Assembly: GCA_031261385.1 (NCBI GenBank)
Contig: JAISJS010000008.1
Coordinates: forward strand, 1 to 11,623
Reading direction: 5' to 3'
DNA length: 11,623 nucleotides
From: Treponema sp.
GTDB taxonomy: Bacteria; Spirochaetota; Spirochaetia; Treponematales; Breznakiellaceae
Shown here: piece after piece, positions 1 through 6,649 of the stretch
Numbering within the stretch: the first letter of the stretch is position 1
Layout of the letters: each line of letters starts with the position of its first letter
Program-made: the position numbers and the translations under genes
The notes under the pieces: generated by a model
The model's input: the letters and a program-made list of their open reading frames with translations, nothing else
The model's database searches: none
Told to the model about the DNA's origin: nothing

Positions 1-1169
1 TTATCCGGGTCCAGCTTTCGACCCTGTTGATTATTTTTTACATTATTGTATTCGGCATCGCCATTATAGTTCCCCGGCTCCCGCAATACAGTTTCCTCGC
101 CAACTTTATCCCGGTGGCCTTTGATTCCGGGGGTGTTACTACGGGCCCCATAACGGTCCCCTTCATTCTGGCAATGGGTGTTGGCGTGGCCTCAATCCGC
201 AGCGACAAAAACTCCCAGGACGACAGCTTCGGCCTTGTGGCCCTGTGCAGTATCGGCCCTATTCTGGCGGTCCTTATTTTGGGGATTTTCTATCATCCCT
301 CCGGGGCAGCCGTAGAATCCAATGTGGTTCCCACAATAGAAAATTCCCGTGATGTATTTACCAGTTTTGCCCGGGAAATCCCCGAATATGCCAAGGATGT
401 ATCCGTGGCCCTGGGGGCGATTGTTGCCTTTTTTGTGATATTTCAGCTCTTTACCCGGCGCTATAAACGGCACCAGCTGGGCCGTATCGCCGTGGGCTTT
501 GTGTATACGTTTATCGGCCTTGTTGTGTTTTTGACCGGTGTAAACGTGGGTTTTATCCCTGTCGGTCAGCTTTTGGGGTCAGAGCTTGGCAGCGCTCCCT
601 TTAAATGGATACTCGTACCGCTCGGGATGCTTATCGGCTACTTTATTGTTGCTGCGGAACCGGCGGTCCATGTATTAAACAAACAGGTGGAAGAAATTTC
701 CTCCGGGGCCATTTCCCAAAAGGTGATGAACCGCGGACTTTCCATCGGCATGGCGATAGCGTTAGGGCTGACCATGCTGCGGATTTTAACGGGTATCTCG
801 CTGATGTGGTTCCTGATTCCCGGTTACGCCTTCGCTATACTGCTGACCTTTTTTGTGCCGAAAATTTTCACCGGTATCGCTTTTGACTCAGGCGGTGTGT
901 GTTCCGGCCCCATGACCTCAACCTTCCTGCTGCCTCTGGCGATGGGAACCTGCGAAGGCCATGGCGGCAACCTGATGACCGACGCCTTTGGTATCGTGGC
1001 AATGGTTGCCATGACCCCGCTGATCATCATTCAGCTGCTGGGGCTTGTGTTTGTCTTTAGGACCAAAAAGGCCGATGCCCTGGCTGAACAGCAGGCGGTT
1101 ACTGCACGGGCCGCTGCCGGTATTATCGACTACGGAGAAATAACGGTGTTCGAGGACTACAATGGGTAA
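1..1169 (+). CDS. DUF1538 family membrane protein, probable cation/proton transporter (5'-truncated)
   Basis: The reading frame (frame 3) is already open at the left edge, so the N-terminus lies outside the window; a TTG at 27 is not a convincing start because related sequence continues upstream of it. The visible ~389 residues are strongly hydrophobic with many membrane segments. The protein carries an internal duplication: FDSGGVTTGP (nt 120-149) and FDSGGVCSGP (nt 882-911). Each copy is followed by a hydrophobic stretch with a conserved AMG, then a D/A-FG motif. This is the hallmark of DUF1538. From memory, a DUF1538 gene pair (UmpAB) from Halomonas was reported as a Na+/H+ antiporter; transport here is inferred from that. 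It ends with TAA eight bases inside the next gene, so the PII-like gene is translationally coupled and probably regulates this transporter. Family assignment is firm; substrate is unknown. Confidence 0.85.
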   Translation, partial: IRVQLSTLLIIFYIIVFGIAIIVPRLPQYSFLANFIPVAFDSGGVTTGPITVPFILAMGVGVASIRSDKNSQDDSFGLVALCSIGPILAVLILGIFYHPSGAAVESNVVPTIENSRDVFTSFAREIPEYAKDVSVALGAIVAFFVIFQLFTRRYKRHQLGRIAVGFVYTFIGLVVFLTGVNVGFIPVGQLLGSELGSAPFKWILVPLGMLIGYFIVAAEPAVHVLNKQVEEISSGAISQKVMNRGLSIGMAIALGLTMLRILTGISLMWFLIPGYAFAILLTFFVPKIFTGIAFDSGGVCSGPMTSTFLLPLAMGTCEGHGGNLMTDAFGIVAMVAMTPLIIIQLLGLVFVFRTKKADALAEQQAVTARAAAGIIDYGEITVFEDYNG

Positions 1170-2001
1170 AGATAGTAAAACGCCTGGCACACAAGGCCCA
1201 ATCAACTTATTTTTTTCAAAGTTGTCTTCGCGGTTCAAAAAAAACGGGTATCAGGAGTCTTCCCGGATACCACAGGAAGCGCAAAGAAATATACCGGTCA
1301 TGAAGCTGATATTTTTCATCGTCGACTGGACTAAAACCAGTACAATTTCTTCGGTTTTTGTTGAGGAAAAGGTCCGGTTTCACTTTATTTCACGGGGCAG
1401 GGGTACGGCAAGTTCCGAAGTACTCGACCTGTTGGGAATTGGGGTCAGCGACAAGGCTGTCGTCCTCTGCCTGGAGCAGGAAGTTATGGTGCCGATATTA
1501 TTAAAAGAAGTCCGCAAAAAAATCGGCCTTCACAGTCCCGGCGCCGGGATTGCCTTTACCGTTCCCCTTTCCGGGATCAACAATCCGGTTTTAAAGGTTT
1601 TTAAGGAAAGCATTCACAAAAACGAAAAATTGGCGGCGGAGAAGGCAAATCCGCACCCGGAACGAAGAAGAGGAGAAATTATGGACACAGAAATCAAAAA
1701 CGATTTAATCATTTCCATTATAAATCAGGGCTACAGCGATGAATTTATGGTTACTGCCAAGGAAGCGGGGGCGACCGGCGGTACAGTCCTGAATGCCCGC
1801 GGCCTTGCCCACGAGGGGGCGATTAAATTCTTTGGCGTTTCGGTTCAGGACGAAAAGGAAATTATCATCATTTTGACCAGCCGTGAAAAAAAGGTCCCTA
1901 TTATGCAGGCGATCAGCCGGACCCACGGCCTGGACAGCAAGGCCGAAGGCATCGTATTTTCCCTGCCCGTGGACAGCGTGATGGGCCTGAGCTTTGAGTA
2001 A
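1162..2001 (+). CDS. Tandem PII-like (nitrogen-regulator family) two-domain protein
   Basis: This 279-residue protein holds two PII-like ferredoxin-fold domains in one chain. Domain 1 runs from about M47 to residue 147 and has RGRGTASSEVLDLLG (78-92) and PGAGIAFTVPLS near its end. Domain 2 runs from about residue 180 to 279 and has GATGGTVLNARG (203-214) and a closing GIVFSLPVD strand. The GATGGTV/ARG and GIxFxxPxx signatures are those of PII proteins, but the classic uridylylated T-loop tyrosine region is not evident, so this is a PII-like transporter partner rather than GlnB/GlnK. A basic 46-residue extension precedes domain 1 and a charged linker (about 148-173) joins the domains. The start at 1162 has GAGGA five bases upstream and overlaps the DUF1538 stop by 8 bases. 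A second strong ribosome site precedes codon 174, so a one-domain product may also be made. Its likely role is to sense a nucleotide or other ligand and control the upstream membrane protein (inference from context). Confidence 0.8.
   Translation: MGKDSKTPGTQGPINLFFSKLSSRFKKNGYQESSRIPQEAQRNIPVMKLIFFIVDWTKTSTISSVFVEEKVRFHFISRGRGTASSEVLDLLGIGVSDKAVVLCLEQEVMVPILLKEVRKKIGLHSPGAGIAFTVPLSGINNPVLKVFKESIHKNEKLAAEKANPHPERRRGEIMDTEIKNDLIISIINQGYSDEFMVTAKEAGATGGTVLNARGLAHEGAIKFFGVSVQDEKEIIIILTSREKKVPIMQAISRTHGLDSKAEGIVFSLPVDSVMGLSFE
1671..1683 (+). promoter_or_regulatory. Internal ribosome-binding site and ATG inside the tandem PII-like gene
   Basis: AGGAG at 1671-1675, within a purine-rich run, sits five bases before an in-frame ATG at 1681. 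This is as good as or better than the site of the full-length gene at 1162. Initiation here would give a 106-residue protein consisting of the second PII-like domain alone. The site falls exactly at the domain boundary, which suggests two ancestral genes now joined in one frame, or deliberate production of both forms. Confidence 0.55.
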
Positions 2002-2017
2002 AACCGGGTAAAACCGC

Positions 2018-2045
2018 TTTACTTTATTGAAAAAAAGAGTATACT
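2018..2045 (+). promoter_or_regulatory. Possible sigma-70-type promoter for the LysM lipoprotein gene
   Basis: TTTACT (2018-2023) and TATACT (2040-2045) are separated by 16 bases, matching four of six and five of six consensus positions. Transcription from here would give a leader of roughly 55 bases. It lies in the 104-base gap after the PII-like gene, which otherwise holds no gene. An alternative pairing is TTGAAA (2027-2032) with CGTAAT (2051-2056), 18 bases apart. Confidence 0.4.
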
Positions 2046-2105
2046 GTATCCGTAATGGGGGCTGTTGTGCCTTCATTATGATTTGAAAAGAGAAAAAGGA
2101 GATGT

Positions 2106-2555
2106 ATGATGAAAAGAATTCTTACCTTGTCTATCGCGGTTCTGATTGTTCTGTCCGCCGTATCCTGCAAAAGTACCCCTACCCAGGCGCAGGTGGATGA
2201 CGCTTTCAAGAAGATTTACAACGAGTACCGGACCAACCTGATCCTTGATGGGGCAAAGTCCTACACCGTCGTCAAAGGCGACACCCTTTCGGCGATTGCC
2301 CGGGCACAGTACGGCGCCGGAAATGGCGTATACTTCCCGTTGATCATGCTCGCTTCAAGCGAAGTGGTCCTGGATCCCGATTTTATTGAACCGGGTGACA
2401 AATTGACGGTTCCCGATCTGCAGAAAAATCTGGATGATGCTTCGGCGCGGGGTCATTTAAAGAGTTTCCTCAAGGAAATTGCCGATCTTTATGCCACAAA
2501 GAAAGACAGGCCTGCCGACGCCGACGCCCTGCGGGCAAAGGCTGATACCCTGTAA
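2106..2555 (+). CDS. LysM-domain lipoprotein
   Basis: This is a small secreted, lipid-anchored protein that probably binds peptidoglycan. The N-terminus has two lysine/arginine residues, a hydrophobic core (about 5-18) and a lipobox-like SAVSC with the lipidated cysteine at residue 21, in the relaxed form usual for spirochaetes. One LysM domain follows at about 53-107: YTVVKGDTLSAIA, then an insertion-containing middle, then IEPGDKLTVPDL. The last 40 residues are charged and look helical. Two adjacent ATGs begin at 2106 and 2109; GGAG at 2098-2101 is four bases from the first and seven from the second, so 2109 may be the true start (148 residues). It appears to be a single-gene transcript, with a possible promoter before it and a strong terminator 20 bases after it. 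The exact partner or enzyme it works with is unknown. Confidence 0.85.
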   Translation: MMKRILTLSIAVLIVLSAVSCKSTPTQAQVDDAFKKIYNEYRTNLILDGAKSYTVVKGDTLSAIARAQYGAGNGVYFPLIMLASSEVVLDPDFIEPGDKLTVPDLQKNLDDASARGHLKSFLKEIADLYATKKDRPADADALRAKADTL

Positions 2556-2575
2556 TCGAAACTTCAATGAGCAGC

Positions 2576-2614
2576 AAACGGGTTGTGTACATCTGTACAT
2601 AACCCGTTTTTTTT
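2576..2614 (+). terminator. Strong Rho-independent terminator after the LysM gene
   Basis: The arms AACGGGTTGTGTAC (2577-2590) and GTACATAACCCGTT (2595-2608) pair over 14 bp with a single G-U, around the loop ATCT. An A-T pair can extend the base by one. Eight T residues follow directly (2607-2614, partly in the stem). This is a textbook intrinsic terminator and separates the lipoprotein gene from metK. Confidence 0.93.
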
Positions 2615-2662
2615 CCTATCGTAGTAGTAGGAGTAATGCGAATACATTCTCTTCGATTTGAC

Positions 2663-2682
2663 TGTGCGGTAGATACCGCACA
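2663..2682. repeat. Perfect 9-bp inverted repeat in the metK leader
   Basis: TGTGCGGTA and TACCGCACA flank a two-base centre (GA). The right arm ends four bases before the metK Shine-Dalgarno AGGAG (2687-2691). As DNA it could be a binding site for a dimeric regulator; as RNA it would be a GC-rich hairpin just upstream of the ribosome site. TTGACT at 2658-2663 resembles a -35 box, but the best -10 at the right spacing (CAAATT, 2681-2686) is poor and would start transcription after the ribosome site, so the promoter position is unresolved. It is not followed by a T-run, so it is not a terminator. Confidence 0.6.
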
Positions 2683-2701
2683 AATTAGGAGTAAAATTGT
2701 T

Positions 2702-3871
2702 ATGGAATCACGACGGTATATTTTTACCTCCGAATCTGTCGGAGAGGGCCATCCGGATAAACTGTGCGATCAGGTTTCTGACGCCATTTTGGACGCCTGT
2801 TTTAAGGACGATCCGCAAAGCCGGGTTGCCTGTGAAACATACGCTTCAACCTCCCTGGTGCTTGTCGGCGGGGAAATTACCACAAAAACCTTTGTGGATT
2901 TTCAGGAAGTTGTTCGGAATGTCGCCAAAGAAATTGGCTATACCGACCCCTCTTATGGCCTTGATTACCAGTCAATGGCGGTACTGGATATGATCCACAG
3001 TCAGTCCCCCGATATCAGTCAGGGGGTCTCCGGCACAGGTCTTGATGAGTACAAAGGTCAACAGGGCGCAGGAGATCAGGGGATGATGTTCGGCTTTGCC
3101 TGTAACGAAACCGGGGAGCTTATGCCCCTGCCCATCACCCTGGCTCACAAGGTCCTGCTGCGGGCTACAGAACTGCGGAAAAATAAAACCATTAACTGGC
3201 TGCGGCCCGATGCCAAGAGCCAGATATCCGTGGAATACGAGGGCCACAAACCTATCCGGATAGACGCGGTGGTTGTCTCCCATCAGCATGATCCCGATGT
3301 TTCCTACGACGATATTAAAACCGGAATAATCGACCAGATCGTAAAGCCAATACTGGAACCCACGGGCCTTTTGGATAATAAGACCAAGTACTTTATCAAC
3401 CCCACCGGGCGTTTTGTGGTAGGCGGTCCCTTCGGCGACACAGGCCTTACCGGGCGTAAGATCATTGTCGACACCTACGGCGGTATGGGACGTCACGGAG
3501 GCGGCGCTTTCTCCGGCAAGGACCCCACCAAGGTGGACCGTTCCGCCGCGTACATGGCCCGCTATGTGGCAAAAAATATTGTCGCCGCAGGCCTGGCGGA
3601 GCGCTGCGAAATTGAACTGGCCTACGCTATCGGCGTGCCGTTCCCCGTCTCGGTTATGGTTGACGCATTCGGCACTGCTGTGGTCCCGGAAAACCGCATT
3701 GAAGAAGCGGTCAAAAAGATCTTCGATTTGACTCCTTCGGGGATTATTAAAGCGCTGGATTTGCGGCGGCCCATCTACCGCAAAACCGCCAGTTACGGTC
3801 ACTTTGGCCGCGCCGAATTTCCATGGGAAAAAACCGACAAAGTTGCTGAATTGAAAAAAGCGGTAAATTAA
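2702..3871 (+). CDS. metK: S-adenosylmethionine synthase (methionine adenosyltransferase)
   Basis: MetK makes S-adenosylmethionine from methionine and ATP in the cytoplasm, releasing phosphate and diphosphate; it is the cell's methyl donor source. The 389 residues match the family length. Signature motifs are all present: GEGHPDKLCDQ (14-24, with the catalytic His17), GAGDQG (122-127, methionine/ATP loop) and GGGAFSGKDPTKVDRS (266-281, the phosphate-binding P-loop-like signature). I chose the ATG at 2702 because the protein then begins right before the family's conserved YIFTSESV and AGGAG lies ten bases upstream. An in-frame ATG at 2636 would add 22 unrelated residues translated through the inverted repeat and is unlikely. 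A ribosome-rescue gene follows 15 bases later in the same frame. Confidence 0.97.
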   Translation: MESRRYIFTSESVGEGHPDKLCDQVSDAILDACFKDDPQSRVACETYASTSLVLVGGEITTKTFVDFQEVVRNVAKEIGYTDPSYGLDYQSMAVLDMIHSQSPDISQGVSGTGLDEYKGQQGAGDQGMMFGFACNETGELMPLPITLAHKVLLRATELRKNKTINWLRPDAKSQISVEYEGHKPIRIDAVVVSHQHDPDVSYDDIKTGIIDQIVKPILEPTGLLDNKTKYFINPTGRFVVGGPFGDTGLTGRKIIVDTYGGMGRHGGGAFSGKDPTKVDRSAAYMARYVAKNIVAAGLAERCEIELAYAIGVPFPVSVMVDAFGTAVVPENRIEEAVKKIFDLTPSGIIKALDLRRPIYRKTASYGHFGRAEFPWEKTDKVAELKKAVN

Positions 3872-3886
3872 ACGGATAGTGTTTTA

Positions 3887-4288
3887 TTGTACCAGTCGAT
3901 ACATACCGCCGCCGTTGCGACTTTTGCCCGTTCAGGCGGACCGGGCGGGCAGAACGTCAACAAGGTTAATACCAAGGTGTGTCTGCGTCTTTCCCTGAAT
4001 GATTTGCAGGGACTTTCCGGGGTGGAAACTGCCCGTTTAAAGGAAAATCTCGCCGACCGCATTACCGGAGCGGGTGAACTTGTGATCAACGCCGACGAGG
4101 AGCGATCACAGCGGATCAATCTTGAGCGGGCCTATGCGCGGATGGAAACGCTTATTACTGCGGCTGCCCGTCTCCCCAAACACCGCCGTCCCACCAAGCT
4201 GCCCCGTGCGGCCCGTGAAAGCCGCCTGCAAAGCAAACGCATTCAGAGCCAAAAAAAGGCCAGCCGCCGGTCCAGGCCTGAGGAATAA
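3887..4288 (+). CDS. arfB: ArfB-type peptidyl-tRNA hydrolase / class I release-factor-like protein
   Basis: This is a codon-independent release factor relative that rescues stalled ribosomes by hydrolysing peptidyl-tRNA. The catalytic GGQ loop lies at residues 20-22 within SGGPGGQNVNKVNTK. The stop-codon recognition domain of RF1/RF2 is absent: the whole protein is only 133 residues. The C-terminal ~40 residues are very rich in Lys/Arg, as expected for the ArfB tail that enters the empty mRNA channel. It probably starts at TTG 3887, the first usable codon after the metK stop; the only ribosome-site candidate is a weak CGGAT about ten bases upstream, so translation may depend on coupling to metK. 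It is in the same frame as metK with no other stop between them. ArfB is the best match, although the family also includes uncharacterised GGQ proteins. Confidence 0.82.
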   Translation: MYQSIHTAAVATFARSGGPGGQNVNKVNTKVCLRLSLNDLQGLSGVETARLKENLADRITGAGELVINADEERSQRINLERAYARMETLITAAARLPKHRRPTKLPRAARESRLQSKRIQSQKKASRRSRPEE

Positions 4289-4309
4289 CAGGTACCTGCA
4301 CGAAACAAC

Positions 4310-4338
4310 TTGTCCATTGCCGTTATTTTTTGTATCCT
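4310..4338 (+). promoter_or_regulatory. Weak possible promoter before thyA
   Basis: TTGTCC (4310-4315) and TATCCT (4333-4338) are 17 bases apart, each matching four of six consensus positions. Transcription would begin within a base or two of the thyA ATG at 4346, and no Shine-Dalgarno is visible there, so a leaderless mRNA is one reading. The 57-base gap holds nothing else that I recognise. Confidence 0.25.
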
Positions 4339-4345
4339 GTGTTTG

Positions 4346-5212
4346 ATGAAGCCGTATCTTGCTATTGTGCAAAAAATTTTAAACGAAGGGTTCCGCAAAA
4401 AGAACCGGACCGGAGTTGACGCGCTGACTATTGCCGGGGCAATCTTTGAGCACGATATGGCGGATGGTTTTCCGCTGCTCACCACAAAAAAAGTTCCTTT
4501 CCGGCTGGTGGCTTCTGAACTGGAATTTTTTATCAAGGGGATAACCGACAAGGAATGGCTGCGGGAAAAAAACAACCACATCTGGGATGAGTGGTGCAGT
4601 CCCGCTGCGGTTCCCTATAGTAACGATCCTGCGGAACAGGCGCGGATGAAGGCTGAACGGGAACTCGGCCCTGTTTACGGCTGGCAGTGGCGGCATTTTG
4701 GCGCCCATTACACGGCGCATGACAAGCCGCCTGCGGGTAAAGGAATTGATCAGCTTGCACGGGTAATCGATTTGCTTAAAAAAGATCCCGACAGCCGCAG
4801 GATGATAGTGTCCGCATGGAATCCTTTGGATCTTGGGGAGATGGCGCTGCCCCCCTGCCACTACAGTTTTCAGGTAACGGTGATAGACAATAAACTCAAT
4901 CTGTTGTGGAACCAGCGCTCCGTTGATGTGGCGCTTGGTCTGCCGTTTAACATTGCAAGTTACGGGACGCTCCTCCATCTGCTGGCAAAGGAAGCCGGCC
5001 TTGGTGAGGGCAAACTCATCGGCTTTTTGGGCGATACACATATTTATGTAAACCATGTTGACGCAATAAAAACTCAAGTCTCCCGTGAGCCGAAAAAATT
5101 ACCATCAATTAAAACCGAAAAATTTTCATCGGTATTCGATTGGAATTTTTCTGATTCAATTATTGAGGGATATGATCCGTATCCTGCGGTTAAGTTTGAT
5201 ATTGCGGTTTAA
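4346..5212 (+). CDS. thyA: Thymidylate synthase
   Basis: ThyA methylates dUMP to dTMP using methylene-tetrahydrofolate, which it oxidises to dihydrofolate. The protein has 288 residues, slightly longer than the 264 of the E. coli enzyme because of an insertion between about residues 85 and 110. Visible motifs are R21 in KKNRTG (phosphate binding), FPLLTTKK, WDEW, the active-site Cys171 in LPPCHYSFQ, the QRSVDVALGLPFNIASY block (dUMP and folate contacts) and GDTHIYVNH. I chose ATG 4346 because family homology begins there; upstream in-frame codons from TTG 4310 encode an unrelated hydrophobic stretch. No clear ribosome site precedes it. folA follows two bases after the stop, forming the usual dTMP/folate recycling pair. 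Confidence 0.96.
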   Translation: MKPYLAIVQKILNEGFRKKNRTGVDALTIAGAIFEHDMADGFPLLTTKKVPFRLVASELEFFIKGITDKEWLREKNNHIWDEWCSPAAVPYSNDPAEQARMKAERELGPVYGWQWRHFGAHYTAHDKPPAGKGIDQLARVIDLLKKDPDSRRMIVSAWNPLDLGEMALPPCHYSFQVTVIDNKLNLLWNQRSVDVALGLPFNIASYGTLLHLLAKEAGLGEGKLIGFLGDTHIYVNHVDAIKTQVSREPKKLPSIKTEKFSSVFDWNFSDSIIEGYDPYPAVKFDIAV

Positions 5213-5214
5213 TA

Positions 5215-5697
5215 ATGGAAATAATCATCATTGCGGCAATGTCAGGAAACGGAGCTATCGGAAAAGACAATGCCTTACCCTGGTCCATTAAAGAAGATAT
5301 AATCCATTTTAAAAAACTCACCTCCGGTTTTCCGTGCATTATGGGCAGAAAGACCTGGGAATCACTTCCACGCAAGCCTCTGCCGGGACGGCTCAAGATT
5401 ATCATTTCATCAACATTGAAAATTGACGCGGCAGAAAATGTTAAAGTCTGTTCCACGCTGGATGAGGGAATAGCGCTCTGCGGAAATGCGGAAAAAATAT
5501 TTATCTGCGGCGGGGCAATGGTGTATAACGAGGCGGTTAAAATTGCCGATAAAATTGAACTGACACTGGTTCACAAAACGTATGACGGCGATGCTTTTTT
5601 CCCAAAAATAGATCCCGCGCTCTGGGAAAAAACGGACTCAACCGATACTGATATTTTTTCGTTTATTACGTATACTAAAAAAATGTACCGTAAATAG
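5215..5697 (+). CDS. folA: Dihydrofolate reductase
   Basis: FolA reduces the dihydrofolate produced by ThyA to tetrahydrofolate with NADPH. The protein has 160 residues, the normal size. Motifs in order are GAIGKDNALPW (13-23), the catalytic acid Asp28 in KEDIIHFKKLT (aligned to E. coli Asp27), IMGRKTWESLP (42-52, NADPH binding), ISSTL, and FICGGAMVYNEAV (second cofactor glycine motif). The ATG at 5215 follows the thyA stop by two bases, so the two genes are translated together; no strong independent ribosome site is seen. The gene is more AT-rich toward its end, where a possible promoter for the next gene sits. Confidence 0.96.
   Translation: MEIIIIAAMSGNGAIGKDNALPWSIKEDIIHFKKLTSGFPCIMGRKTWESLPRKPLPGRLKIIISSTLKIDAAENVKVCSTLDEGIALCGNAEKIFICGGAMVYNEAVKIADKIELTLVHKTYDGDAFFPKIDPALWEKTDSTDTDIFSFITYTKKMYRK
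5648..5676 (+). promoter_or_regulatory. Possible promoter for the nucleotidyltransferase gene
   Basis: CTGATA (5648-5653) and TATACT (5671-5676) are separated by exactly 17 bases, matching four and five of six consensus positions, inside the AT-rich 3' end of folA. Transcription would start near 5683, leaving a ~40-base leader with an excellent ribosome site (AGGAGG near 5710). This would allow expression of the next gene independently of thyA-folA. Confidence 0.4.
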
Positions 5698-5721
5698 CGC
5701 ATATTTTCAGGAGGAAAATAA

Positions 5722-6642
5722 ATGAAACAGCCAATTTTAGTGGTATTGGCGGCAGGCATGGGGAGCCGTTACGGCGGGCTCAAGCAGATGGACAAGCTTG
5801 GTCAAAACGGCGAGGTGCTTTTGGATTATTCGGTATTTGACGCCCTGCGTTCGGGTTTTGAAAAAATTGTCTTTATTATCAGGCATGATATCGAAAATGA
5901 TTTCAGGGAACAGGTGCTCCGGCGGATGGGGTCAAAAGTTACGTATGATTTGGCATTTCAGGATTTGGATACGTTAATTCCCGCAGATCTTTTTGCCGAG
6001 GCAAAAAAGCTCGGCAGGACCAAGCCCTGGGGAACCGCCCACGCCCTGCTCTGTGCGGCGGATAAAATTGACGCGCCGTTTACCGTACTTAACGCCGATG
6101 ATTTTTACGGCAGGGAGGCGTATGGGGTAATGGGTACATACCTCGCGGAAAATGATTGGGGCGAGGCCGCCATCGTTCCGTATGATCTTGAAAAAACATT
6201 GAGCCCCCAGGGAACGGTGACGCGGGGGGTCTGTGAAATAAAAGACGGGTATTTAACTTCGGTGGACGAGCTTCTGCTGCTCGAAAAAAAAGACGGACGC
6301 ATTTTTAATACCAACCCCGACGGCTCAAAACGGGACCTTGCCGCGGACACTCCGGTGTCGATGAATTTTTGGGGTTTCCCGGCAGACATACTGCCGGCGT
6401 TTAAAAAATATTTTGATAATTTCCTTACGGGCTTTGCCGCCGATATTGCAGGCCGGTTAAAGAGTGAGTGCTACCTTCCCAAAGCGGCAGATCAATTTAT
6501 CAAAGACGGCGTTATAAAGATTAAAGCCCTCAGCGCCGATTCGGAATGGTTCGGCGTTACCTACAAGGAAGACAAAGAGGCGGCGATAAAGCGTATTGAA
6601 ACACTTACCGCCAAAGGGGTGTATCCATCGTCACTGTGGTAA
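5722..6642 (+). CDS. Sugar-phosphate nucleotidyltransferase (NTP-transferase family)
   Basis: This is a GT-A-fold enzyme expected to join a nucleoside triphosphate to a sugar or amino-sugar 1-phosphate, giving an NDP-sugar. Residues 5-22 hold the nucleotide-binding signature LAAGMGSRYGGLKQ, and NADDFYG (124-130) supplies the metal/sugar-phosphate aspartates. The chain has 306 residues. A strong AGGAGG precedes the ATG. The C-terminal part contains a conserved-looking DSEWFGVTYKEDK segment and no second domain. It resembles glucose-1-phosphate uridylyltransferases only in the N-terminal motif; in many gut bacteria relatives sit beside a sugar kinase, but none is present here, so the substrate cannot be named. 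It converges with the - strand flavoprotein gene, leaving only seven bases between stop codons. Confidence 0.82.
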   Translation: MKQPILVVLAAGMGSRYGGLKQMDKLGQNGEVLLDYSVFDALRSGFEKIVFIIRHDIENDFREQVLRRMGSKVTYDLAFQDLDTLIPADLFAEAKKLGRTKPWGTAHALLCAADKIDAPFTVLNADDFYGREAYGVMGTYLAENDWGEAAIVPYDLEKTLSPQGTVTRGVCEIKDGYLTSVDELLLLEKKDGRIFNTNPDGSKRDLAADTPVSMNFWGFPADILPAFKKYFDNFLTGFAADIAGRLKSECYLPKAADQFIKDGVIKIKALSADSEWFGVTYKEDKEAAIKRIETLTAKGVYPSSLW

Positions 6643-6649
6643 AAAATAA

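Noticed and set aside
2027..2045. TTGAAA with TATACT as one promoter
   Set aside because: The two hexamers are only seven bases apart, far too close; other pairings were reported instead.
2615..2701. SAM riboswitch before metK
   Set aside because: The leader after the terminator is under 90 bases and shows only one simple hairpin; none of the multi-helix layouts of known SAM riboswitches is visible.
2636..2701. Upstream ATG extending metK by 22 residues
   Set aside because: The added residues do not resemble the MetK family and run through the inverted repeat and ribosome site.
2972..3802. A 276-codon open frame on the - strand
   Set aside because: It is entirely antisense to metK, which is beyond doubt, and shows no recognisable motif.
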